From NCBI RefSeq assembly GCF_014204525.1, contig NZ_JACHLP010000002.1:1-64000 (forward strand): a stretch of 64,000 bases of DNA. The letters are read 5' to 3'. Both the position numbers and the translations under genes were made by a program. The DNA is from Roseateles oligotrophus. GTDB taxonomy: Bacteria; Pseudomonadota; Gammaproteobacteria; Burkholderiales; Burkholderiaceae_C. Under the pieces are notes generated by a model. The model worked only from the letters and a program-made list of their open reading frames with translations, made no database searches and was not told the origin of the DNA. Below, piece after piece: positions 25,818 to 32,786 of this stretch (position 1 is its first letter; each line of letters begins with the position of its first letter).

Positions 25818-25892
25818 ATGAAATGGCAAACCCCTGCAGCCCAGGACTTCCGCTTCGGCTTCGAGATCACGCTGTACGCCAAGCACCGCTAG
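25818..25892 (+). CDS. pqqA: PQQ precursor peptide PqqA
   Basis: A 24-residue peptide, MKWQTPAAQDFRFGFEITLY followed by AKHR. It contains the conserved Glu16 and Tyr20 in the E-x3-Y arrangement that PqqE cross-links and from which pyrroloquinoline quinone is built. The start follows GGAGATCACAACC, a good ribosome site. It is the first gene of pqqABCDE and is separated from pqqB by 34 bases with no obvious terminator. Confidence 0.97.
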   Translation: MKWQTPAAQDFRFGFEITLYAKHR

Positions 25893-25926
25893 GCCCCGCC
25901 GCTGCCCAGCAAAGAAGGAGCGAGTC

Positions 25927-26844
25927 TTGCGCATCACCATCCTGGGTTCGGCGGCGGGCGGCGGCTTTCCGCAATGGAACTGCCACTGCCCGCGCTGTGC
26001 CGGCCTGCGCAGCGGCAGCCTGCGGGCCAGGCCGCGCACCCAGTCCTCGATCTTTGTGCAGGCGCAAGAGGCGGTCGACGGCCTGCTGCTCAATGCCTCG
26101 CCCGATCTGCTGCAGCAGATCCGCAGCAACCCGCAGCTGCATGCCAGCCGCGCCCAGCGCGACAGCGCCATCGCCGCCGTGCTGCTGGTGGACGGGCAGG
26201 TGGACCACTGCACCGGCCTCTTCATGCTGCGCGAGCGCGGCACGCCGCTGCCGCTGTGGTGCACGGCCCCGGTGGCGCAAGACCTGAGCGAGGGCAATCC
26301 GGTGCTGCGCGTGCTCTCGCATTACTGCGGGGTTGAGCTGCACGAGATCGTGCCGGACGGGCGCGAGTTCTCGCTCGCCCCGCCGCTGCAAGCCCTGCGC
26401 ATCCGGGCCCATGCCGTGGCCGGCAAGGCCGCGCCCTATTCGCCCAACCGGCAGCACGGCCTGCCTGGCGACAATATTGCGCTGACCCTGCACGAGGGCG
26501 GCGGCCGCCTGTTCTACGCCCCCGGCCTGGCCGAGATCACGCCCGATTTGTTCGACGCCATGTGCGCCGCCGACTTGGTGCTGGTGGACGGCACTTTCTG
26601 GAGCGAACACGAGATGCGCGAGCTGGGCCTGAGCCGCGCCAGCGCCCGCGAGATGGGCCATCTGCCGCAGAGCGGGCCCGGCGGCATGTTGGCCCATTTG
26701 AGCCGCCTGCCGGCGCGCACCCGCCGCATGCTCATCCACATCAATAACAGCAATCCCATCCTCGACGAAGATTCGCTCGAGCGTGCCCAGCTCCGGGCCG
26801 CCGGTGTCGAGGTGGCGGAAGACGGCATGCAGATCAGCTTATGA
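25927..26844 (+). CDS. pqqB: PQQ biosynthesis protein PqqB
   Basis: A 305-residue metallo-beta-lactamase-fold protein acting in the late hydroxylation steps of PQQ formation. It starts [24 protein letters not shown], a PqqB hallmark with the zinc-binding NCxCxxC cysteines. The start is TTG at 25927 with GAAGGAG at 25914-25920; no ATG would preserve this conserved N-terminus. Its stop overlaps the pqqC ATG (ATGA). Confidence 0.95.
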   Translation: MRITILGSAAGGGFPQWNCHCPRCAGLRSGSLRARPRTQSSIFVQAQEAVDGLLLNASPDLLQQIRSNPQLHASRAQRDSAIAAVLLVDGQVDHCTGLFMLRERGTPLPLWCTAPVAQDLSEGNPVLRVLSHYCGVELHEIVPDGREFSLAPPLQALRIRAHAVAGKAAPYSPNRQHGLPGDNIALTLHEGGGRLFYAPGLAEITPDLFDAMCAADLVLVDGTFWSEHEMRELGLSRASAREMGHLPQSGPGGMLAHLSRLPARTRRMLIHINNSNPILDEDSLERAQLRAAGVEVAEDGMQISL

Positions 26845-27551
26845 ACAAGGCCTGGACCCGCACCGAATTTGAAGCCCAGCTGCGTGCGCGCGGCGCCAGC
26901 TATCACATTCACCACCCCTTCAACAAAATGCTCAACGAGGGCCGGGCCACGCCCGAGCAGTTGCGGGCCTGGGTGGCGAACCGCTACTACTACCAGATCA
27001 ACATCCCCATCAAGGACGCCGCCATCCTGGCCAACTGCCCCGACCAGGCGGCACGCCGGCTCTGGGTGCAGCGCATCCTCGACCACGATGGCTTTGAGCT
27101 GGGCGGCATCAGCGACCCCGGCGGCATCGAGGCCTGGCTGCGCCTGGCCGAGGCCGTGGGCTTGGCAAGAGCCGAGGTGCAAGACCTGCGCCATGTGCTG
27201 CCGGCGCTGCGCTTTGCCGTCGATGCCTACGTCAACTTCGCCCGCCGCGCGCCCTGGCAGGAGGCCATGTGCTCCTCGCTCACCGAGCTGTTCGCGCCCG
27301 AGATCCACCGGCAGCGCCTGGCCAGCTGGCCCCAGCACTACCCCTGGATAGAGCCGGCCGGCCTGAGCTATTTTCGCCAGCGCGTCAGCCAGGCGCGGCG
27401 CGATGTGGAGCAAGGCCTGGCCGTCACCCTGGACTATTTTGTGCAGCGCGAGCAGCAGGAGCGGGCCTTGCAGATCCTGCAATTCAAGCTGGACATTCTG
27501 TGGGCCATCAATGACGCCATGGCTACGCGTTATGGAGTGAACCAAGCATGA
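26841..27551 (+). CDS. pqqC: Pyrroloquinoline-quinone synthase PqqC
   Basis: A 236-residue cofactorless oxidase that carries out the final ring closure and eight-electron oxidation to PQQ. It has the TenA/haem-oxygenase-like all-helical fold, with [29 protein letters not shown] and ILDHDGFE as PqqC signatures. Length matches the family (about 235-250). Four-base overlaps at both ends couple it to pqqB and pqqD. Confidence 0.96.
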   Translation: MNKAWTRTEFEAQLRARGASYHIHHPFNKMLNEGRATPEQLRAWVANRYYYQINIPIKDAAILANCPDQAARRLWVQRILDHDGFELGGISDPGGIEAWLRLAEAVGLARAEVQDLRHVLPALRFAVDAYVNFARRAPWQEAMCSSLTELFAPEIHRQRLASWPQHYPWIEPAGLSYFRQRVSQARRDVEQGLAVTLDYFVQREQQERALQILQFKLDILWAINDAMATRYGVNQA

Positions 27552-27802
27552 ACAGCCTGCCCCAAATCGCCCATGGCTACCGCCTGCAATGGGAGAGTGC
27601 CCAGCAAAGCCATGTGCTGCTCTACCCCGAAGGCATGGTGCTGCTGAATGACAGCGCCGCCGCCATCCTGCAGCGCTGCGATGGCCGGCGCAGCATTGCC
27701 GACATCAGCGCCGAGCTGGAGCTTTTGTGCGAGGAAAGCGGGCTGGAGCCCCAGGTGCGGGACTTTCTGGACATCGCCCAGCAACAAGGCTGGCTGGCAT
27801 GA
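27548..27802 (+). CDS. pqqD: PQQ peptide chaperone PqqD
   Basis: An 84-residue RiPP recognition element that binds PqqA and presents it to PqqE. It has the winged-helix RRE pattern ([33 protein letters not shown]... followed by ELEL and [14 protein letters not shown]). Start and stop each overlap the neighbours by four bases (ATGA). Confidence 0.95.
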   Translation: MNSLPQIAHGYRLQWESAQQSHVLLYPEGMVLLNDSAAAILQRCDGRRSIADISAELELLCEESGLEPQVRDFLDIAQQQGWLA

Positions 27803-28926
27803 GTGCCCACCCGCCCGGCCCCCCGCTCTGGCTGCTGGCCGAGCTGACCTACCGCTGCCCGCTGCACTGCGTGTTCTGCTACAACCCCGTGGACTTTGCC
27901 CGTCATGAGGCCGAACTGAGCACCGCCGACTGGCTGCGCGTGCTGCAAGAGGCGCGCGAACTGGGTGCCGTGCAATGCGGCTTCTCGGGCGGCGAGCCCT
28001 TGCTGCGCGATGACCTCGAAATGCTGGTGGCGCGCGCCCGCGAGCTGGGCTTCTACACCAATCTGCTCACTTCCGGCGTGGGCCTGACGGCCGCGCGCGC
28101 CAGCGCCCTCAAGGCCGCCGGCTTGGACCATGTGCAGCTCTCCTTCCAGGACTCGACCCGGGAGATGAACGACTTTCTCTCCCATACCAAGACCTTTGAT
28201 CTGAAGCGCAAGGTGGCCGACATCATCCGCAGCCAGGACTGGCCCATGGTGATGAATGTGGTGCTGCATCGCCACAATATCGAGCATGTGGACCGCATCA
28301 TCGCCATGGCCCATGAGCTGGGCGCCAGCCATGTGGAGCTGGCCAATACCCAGTACTACTCCTGGGCCTTGCTGAACCGCGCCCAGCTCTTGCCCACGCT
28401 GGCCCAGCTGCAAGCCGCCGAGGCCGTGGTGAACGACTGGCGCGCTCGCTTGGGGAGTCGCATGAAGCTGTTCTGGGTGGTGCCCGACTACCACGAGGGC
28501 CAGGTCAAGAAATGCAGCAATGGCTGGGGCCAGATGTTTCTCAATATCGCCCCCGATGGCACGGCCCTGCCCTGCCACACGGCCCGCATGCTGCCGGGCC
28601 TGGCCTTTCCGAATGTGCGCGAGCAGGGCTTGCGCGAGATCTGGCAGGACTCCGAGGGCTTTAACCGTTATCGCGGCACGGCCTGGATGAAGGAGCCCTG
28701 CCGCAGCTGCGAGCAGCGCGAGCAAGACCTGGGCGGCTGCCGCTGCCAGGCCTGGTTGCTGACCCAGGACGCGGCCGCCGCCGACCCGGTCTGCGCCAAA
28801 AGCCCCCAGCACGCGCGGGTCAGGCAGGCCCTGGCCGATGCGCATGAACCCCGGCTGCGCGAGCAGCCCCTGGTGTTCCGCGACCGGGCCAGCTCCCTGC
28901 GCCTCAGCTCGGAGCCGGCCGGCTGA
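27799..28926 (+). CDS. pqqE: PqqA peptide cyclase PqqE (radical SAM)
   Basis: A 375-residue radical-SAM enzyme that forms the C-C cross-link between Glu16 and Tyr20 of PqqA. The SAM cluster motif is C20-x3-C24-x2-C27 (CPLHCVFC), followed by GFSGGEPLLR. The C-terminal SPASM region has auxiliary-cluster cysteines (KCSNGWGQ, LPCH, CRSCEQ, GGCRCQ). The ATG at 27799 overlaps the pqqD stop. No pqqF/pqqG peptidase gene follows, so the cross-linked peptide must be processed by a protease encoded elsewhere. Confidence 0.96.
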   Translation: MSAHPPGPPLWLLAELTYRCPLHCVFCYNPVDFARHEAELSTADWLRVLQEARELGAVQCGFSGGEPLLRDDLEMLVARARELGFYTNLLTSGVGLTAARASALKAAGLDHVQLSFQDSTREMNDFLSHTKTFDLKRKVADIIRSQDWPMVMNVVLHRHNIEHVDRIIAMAHELGASHVELANTQYYSWALLNRAQLLPTLAQLQAAEAVVNDWRARLGSRMKLFWVVPDYHEGQVKKCSNGWGQMFLNIAPDGTALPCHTARMLPGLAFPNVREQGLREIWQDSEGFNRYRGTAWMKEPCRSCEQREQDLGGCRCQAWLLTQDAAAADPVCAKSPQHARVRQALADAHEPRLREQPLVFRDRASSLRLSSEPAG

Positions 28927-28948
28927 CCCGGGTTTTCACTTAGGTACT

Positions 28949-28971
28949 GCCGCGTGGGCCGGACACGCGGC
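28949..28971. other. GC-rich stem-loop between pqqE and cstA
   Basis: GCCGCGTG (28949-28956) and CACGCGGC (28964-28971) form a perfect 8-bp stem with a seven-base loop, 23 bases past the pqqE stop. No T-run follows, so it is either a Rho-assisted 3' end or a structure in the cstA leader. Confidence 0.45.
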
Positions 28972-29076
28972 CTGACGGATGCGCCGAAGCGCCGGCTTGC
29001 CGACACTGAAGGCCTAAGCCTTATGCCATCGTGACCGCAAATGCGTCACCGCTGGCACCTTCAGGAGACATCCCTC

Positions 29077-31149
29077 ATGCCCGTCAATATCCGTCGCCAC
29101 CTGGTCTGGGTGGCTGTTGCCATTCTGGGTGCGTTTGCCCTTGCCACCGTGGCCCTCGGCCGCGGCGAGGCCGTCAGCGCCCTGTGGGTGGTGGTGGCCG
29201 CCGTCTGCGTCTATCTGATCGCCTACCGCTACTACAGCCTCTTCCTCGCCAACACGGTGCTGGAGCTGGACCCCAAGCGCATGACGCCGGCCTGGCGGCA
29301 TAACGACGGGCTGGACTATGTGCCCACCCACAAGGGCGTGCTCTACGGCCACCACTTCGCGGCCATCGCGGGCGCGGGCCCCCTGGTCGGCCCGGTGCTG
29401 GCGGCGCAGATGGGCTATCTGCCCGGCCTGCTGTGGATTCTGGCCGGCGTGGTGTTTGCCGGCGCGGTGCAGGACTTCATCGTGCTCTTCATCAGCACGC
29501 GGCGCGACGGCCGCTCGCTGGGCGATCTGATCAAGCAGGAGCTGGGCCTGGTGCCCGGCGTGATCGCCTTGTTCGGCGCCTTCATGATCATGATCATCAT
29601 CCTGGCCGTGCTGGCCCTGATCGTGGTCAAGGCCCTGGCCCATTCACCCTGGGGTACCTTCACCGTGGCGGCGACGATTCCGGTGGCCCTCTTCATGGGC
29701 ATCTACACCCGCTATCTGCGGCCGGGCCGCATCGGCGAGGTCTCCATCATCGGCTTTGTGCTCTTGATGCTGGCCATCGTGGGCGGCCAGTGGGTGCATG
29801 AGAGCCCGGTCTGGGGCCCGCTGTTCGACTTCGACGGCAAGGCGCTGACCTGGATGCTGATCGGCTACGGCTTTGTGGCCGCCTCCATCCCCGTCTGGCT
29901 GCTGCTGGCGCCGCGCGACTATCTGTCCACCTTCCTCAAGATCGGCACCATCGTCGCCTTGGCGATCGGCATCGTCATCGTCGGCCCGCAGCTGGAGATG
30001 CCGGCGTTGACCCAGTTCTCGGCCGGCGGCGGCCCGGTCTGGTCGGGCAATCTCTTCCCCTTCCTCTTCATCACCATCGCCTGCGGCGCGGTATCGGGCT
30101 TCCATGCGCTGATTTCTTCGGGCACCACGCCCAAGATGTTGAATAACGAGAGCGATGCCCGCTTCATCGGCTACGGCGGCATGCTGGCCGAGTCCTTTGT
30201 GGCGGTGATGGCCTTGGTGGCCGCCTCCTGCATCGACCCCGGCATCTACTTCGCGATGAACAGCCCCGCCGCCCTGGTGGGCAGCACGCCCGAGGCCGTG
30301 GCGCAAACGCTGTCGACCTGGGGCTTTGTCATCACGCCCGAGATGCTGACGCAGACCGCCAAGGACGTGGGCGAGAACACCATCCTGGCCCGTGCCGGCG
30401 GTGCGCCCACGCTGGCCGTGGGCATGGCCCACATCCTGCACCAGGTGGTGGGCGGCAAGGCCATGATGGCCTTCTGGTACCACTTCGCGATTCTGTTTGA
30501 AGCCCTCTTCATCCTGACCGCCGTGGACGCCGGCACCCGCGCCGGCCGCTTCATGCTGCAAGACCTGCTGGGCACCTTTGTGCCGGCCTTGAAGAAGACC
30601 GAGTCCCTGCCTGCCAATCTGATCGCCACCGGCCTGTGCGTGGCCGCCTGGGGTTACTTCCTCTACCAGGGCGTGGTCGACCCGCTGGGCGGCATCAACA
30701 CCTTGTGGCCGCTGTTCGGCATCTCCAACCAGATGCTGGCTGCCGTGGCCCTGATGCTGGGCACCGTCGTGCTGTTCAAGATGAAGAAGGACCGCTATAG
30801 CTGGACCACCATCCTGCCCGCGACCTGGCTGCTGGCCTGCACGCTGACCGCGGGCTATCTGAAGATCTTCTCCAGCGACCCCAAGGTGGGCTTCCTGGCC
30901 CATGCCGACAAATACGCCCAGGCCCTGGCCGAGGGCAGGCTGATCGCCCCGGCCAAGACGCCCGAGGCCATGCAGCGCATCATCTTCAATGACCGCCTGG
31001 ACGCGGCCCTGTGCGTGCTCTTCATGTTTGTGGTGCTGAGCGTGCTGGTCTACAGCGTCAAGGCCGTGCTCAAGGCGCGTGCTGAACGCAAGCCCACGGC
31101 GCAGGAAACGCCTTACCAGGCCCTGCCTGCCGGAGCCAGCCTTGGCTAA
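29077..31149 (+). CDS. cstA: Carbon starvation protein CstA (peptide/pyruvate transporter)
   Basis: A 690-residue polytopic inner-membrane protein of the CstA family, which imports peptides or pyruvate under carbon limitation. Typical segments are HNDGLDYVPTHKGVLYGHHFAAIAGAGPLVGPVLAAQMGYLP, FHALISSGTTPKM and TLWPLFGISNQMLA. About 16-18 hydrophobic helices are evident; length is close to E. coli CstA. ATG 29077 follows AGGAG at 29063-29067. It overlaps the ybdD/yjiX-like gene, the usual partner, by eight bases. Confidence 0.94.
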   Translation: MPVNIRRHLVWVAVAILGAFALATVALGRGEAVSALWVVVAAVCVYLIAYRYYSLFLANTVLELDPKRMTPAWRHNDGLDYVPTHKGVLYGHHFAAIAGAGPLVGPVLAAQMGYLPGLLWILAGVVFAGAVQDFIVLFISTRRDGRSLGDLIKQELGLVPGVIALFGAFMIMIIILAVLALIVVKALAHSPWGTFTVAATIPVALFMGIYTRYLRPGRIGEVSIIGFVLLMLAIVGGQWVHESPVWGPLFDFDGKALTWMLIGYGFVAASIPVWLLLAPRDYLSTFLKIGTIVALAIGIVIVGPQLEMPALTQFSAGGGPVWSGNLFPFLFITIACGAVSGFHALISSGTTPKMLNNESDARFIGYGGMLAESFVAVMALVAASCIDPGIYFAMNSPAALVGSTPEAVAQTLSTWGFVITPEMLTQTAKDVGENTILARAGGAPTLAVGMAHILHQVVGGKAMMAFWYHFAILFEALFILTAVDAGTRAGRFMLQDLLGTFVPALKKTESLPANLIATGLCVAAWGYFLYQGVVDPLGGINTLWPLFGISNQMLAAVALMLGTVVLFKMKKDRYSWTTILPATWLLACTLTAGYLKIFSSDPKVGFLAHADKYAQALAEGRLIAPAKTPEAMQRIIFNDRLDAALCVLFMFVVLSVLVYSVKAVLKARAERKPTAQETPYQALPAGASLG

Positions 31150-31378
31150 GCTCAGCGCCCTGGTGGAGCGCGGCGCCGAGCTGGGTGCCGAGCTCGGCCA
31201 GACCGGCCGCTATATGGCGCAAAGCCTGCGCCTGATGGTGGGCCTGCCGGACTACGGCGGCTACCTCAAGCATATGCAGCTCAATCACCCGGAGCAGGCG
31301 CCGATGAGCTTCGAGGCCTTCTTCCGCGAGCGCCAACAAGCGCGCTACGGCTTGGGCAAGGGCAAGATGTGCTGCTGA
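31142..31378 (+). CDS. YbdD/YjiX-family (DUF466) small protein
   Basis: A 78-residue protein with GLPDYGGYLKHMQLNHPEQAPMSFEAFFRERQQARYG and a terminal Cys-Cys, the signature of the YbdD/YjiX family that accompanies cstA or btsT. The start is taken as TTG at 31142 (AKLSALVERG), preceded by CGGAG and overlapping the cstA stop by eight bases. Function is thought to involve the cognate transporter. Closed by a strong terminator. Confidence 0.85.
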   Translation: MAKLSALVERGAELGAELGQTGRYMAQSLRLMVGLPDYGGYLKHMQLNHPEQAPMSFEAFFRERQQARYGLGKGKMCC

Positions 31379-31406
31379 GGCGGCCGGGCTGAATGCCAGG
31401 CAGCGC

Positions 31407-31444
31407 AACAGGTCTTCATCCTTTGGGTGAAGGCCTGTTTTTTT
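31407..31444 (+). terminator. Rho-independent terminator after cstA operon
   Basis: AACAGGTCTTCATCC (31407-31421) pairs with GGGTGAAGGCCTGTT (31425-31439), with two G-T wobbles, around a three-base loop. A T-run extends to 31444. Confidence 0.88.
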
Positions 31445-31503
31445 GCCCCTCGCTTGCAAGGGCAATCGGGCCTACGATGCGCCCGTACCAACGGGAGAAC
31501 CCG

Positions 31504-31953
31504 ATGTTGAGAAAAGCCCCTGCCGCCCTGCTCCTGATGGCTGTATTCCTGCCCGCCTGCGGCACGGCCAAGCCGGAGGAGCCACGGCTGGTTGAGGTCG
31601 ATACCGCCTTCCAGCTGCCGCTCGGTGCTTCGGCGCAACTGCGCGGCAGCCATCTGCGGCTCGGCTTCGACGCGGTTCTCAGCGACTCCCGCTGCCCCAA
31701 GGGCGAGCAATGCGTGTGGGCCGGCGAGGCCGTCGTACGCATCTGGCTGCAGCGCGCCTCCGCTGGCCGGCAGAGCCTGGACCTGCGTTTGCCGCCCCAT
31801 GCCGAGCCTGGCAGCCCGAGCCAAGCCTTGCGTCTGATCCGCCTGGAGCCCGCCCCCGTGGCCGGCAAAACTTTCGCCCAGGCCGACTATGTGGCCACCT
31901 TGCTGATACCGGCCGAGAGTTTGTCCGCGATGGAGGTGGCGGCCGACAAATAG
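31504..31953 (+). CDS. Small lipoprotein of unknown function
   Basis: A 149-residue protein with signal LLLMAVFLPAC (lipobox FLPAC, Cys20). The mature part contains LRLGFDAVLSDSRCPKGEQCVWAGEAVVRIWL, a pattern seen in small proteobacterial lipoproteins of undefined function: paired cysteines in SRCPxGxxCVWAG followed by beta-strands. It resembles secreted single-domain beta proteins; ligand or partner unknown. ATG 31504 follows GGGAGA. Confidence 0.72.
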   Translation: MLRKAPAALLLMAVFLPACGTAKPEEPRLVEVDTAFQLPLGASAQLRGSHLRLGFDAVLSDSRCPKGEQCVWAGEAVVRIWLQRASAGRQSLDLRLPPHAEPGSPSQALRLIRLEPAPVAGKTFAQADYVATLLIPAESLSAMEVAADK

Positions 31954-31991
31954 ATCCGAAAAGCGGTCTGCGATGGGGGGGACTTCTGGTT

Positions 31992-32024
31992 TTTACTTCC
32001 CTCATATCCAGGGTGTGAAGTAAA
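31992..32024. promoter_or_regulatory. Inverted repeat upstream of the PEP-CTERM gene
   Basis: TTTACTTC (31992-31999) and GAAGTAAA (32017-32024) are perfect 8-bp arms, with CCCT and AGGG pairing further inside. The dyad lies 75 bases before the PEP-CTERM start codon and after the lipoprotein stop. An operator is more likely than a terminator because no T-run follows. Confidence 0.5.
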
Positions 32025-32098
32025 TCAGGGCTCATACAGAATCGATGCAGCCATACCGACCGGGTATGCCTTTTTCAACCGTTCTGACAAGGCTCTGT

Positions 32099-32707
32099 AT
32101 GCAAGCTATCCGCCATCTGCTACCAGTCGCTGCGCTGCTCACAATGTCAGCCGCCTCCTTTGCGTCCACCACGGTCTACACCTCACAGGCCGGTTTTATG
32201 GCGCAGCTGGCGCCGGGCAGCTATACGGAGACCTTCGACGGTTTGAGTAGCAACGCATCGGGGCCACTGACCTTCGGCACAGGTTCCCAGGCTTTTACGG
32301 CTTCGGTAACCGGCGGCGGCTTGTATCTTGATGGCGCCATCCTCTCTGCCAGCCAGATCGATCAGGCCTTGACGGTGAGCTTTGGTGCCGGGGTCAGGGC
32401 CGTCGGTGGCAATTTCTTCAATGTCGACATGAATGGCGACCTGCAGTCGGTGAACGTCACGCTGACCCTGAGCGACGCCACCACCGTCAGCTTCAGCCCC
32501 AGTTCGATGGCTGACAGCTACCGCGGCTTTGTGTCCACCATGGACATCAGCTCCTTCACGATCAGCGCGCCCGGCCAGTCCCTCTACGCCTCGGTGGACA
32601 ACCTGACCGTCAGCGCGATCACTGCCGTGCCCGAGCCCGCCAGCGTGGCCTTGATGGGCCTGGGCGTGCTGGGCTTGCTGGCCTTCCGCCGCCGCGCTGC
32701 CGTCTGA
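32099..32707 (+). CDS. PEP-CTERM sorting-domain exported protein
   Basis: A 202-residue protein. A signal peptide (HLLPVAALLTMSAASFA) precedes a beta-rich body (YTETFDGLSS..., VGGNFFNVDMNGD). The C-terminus VPEPASVALMGLGVLGLLAFRRRAA is cut short here to its pattern: VPEP, one hydrophobic helix and a basic end, the PEP-CTERM signal processed by exosortase/XrtA-type enzymes. ATG 32099 follows AAGG at 32089-32092. No exosortase lies in the window. PEP-CTERM proteins go to extracellular matrix or the outer surface. Confidence 0.9.
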   Translation: MQAIRHLLPVAALLTMSAASFASTTVYTSQAGFMAQLAPGSYTETFDGLSSNASGPLTFGTGSQAFTASVTGGGLYLDGAILSASQIDQALTVSFGAGVRAVGGNFFNVDMNGDLQSVNVTLTLSDATTVSFSPSSMADSYRGFVSTMDISSFTISAPGQSLYASVDNLTVSAITAVPEPASVALMGLGVLGLLAFRRRAAV

Positions 32708-32786
32708 AGCCGGGCCTGGCCCGACCCTCTCTATTCCTGTTCCTATCACCCCTTAGAGCGGCGCGAGTGCGCCGATGGGAGTTCTC

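Noticed and set aside
28949-28971. Intrinsic terminator after pqqE
   Set aside because: A perfect stem but no following T-run, so it is listed only as a stem-loop.
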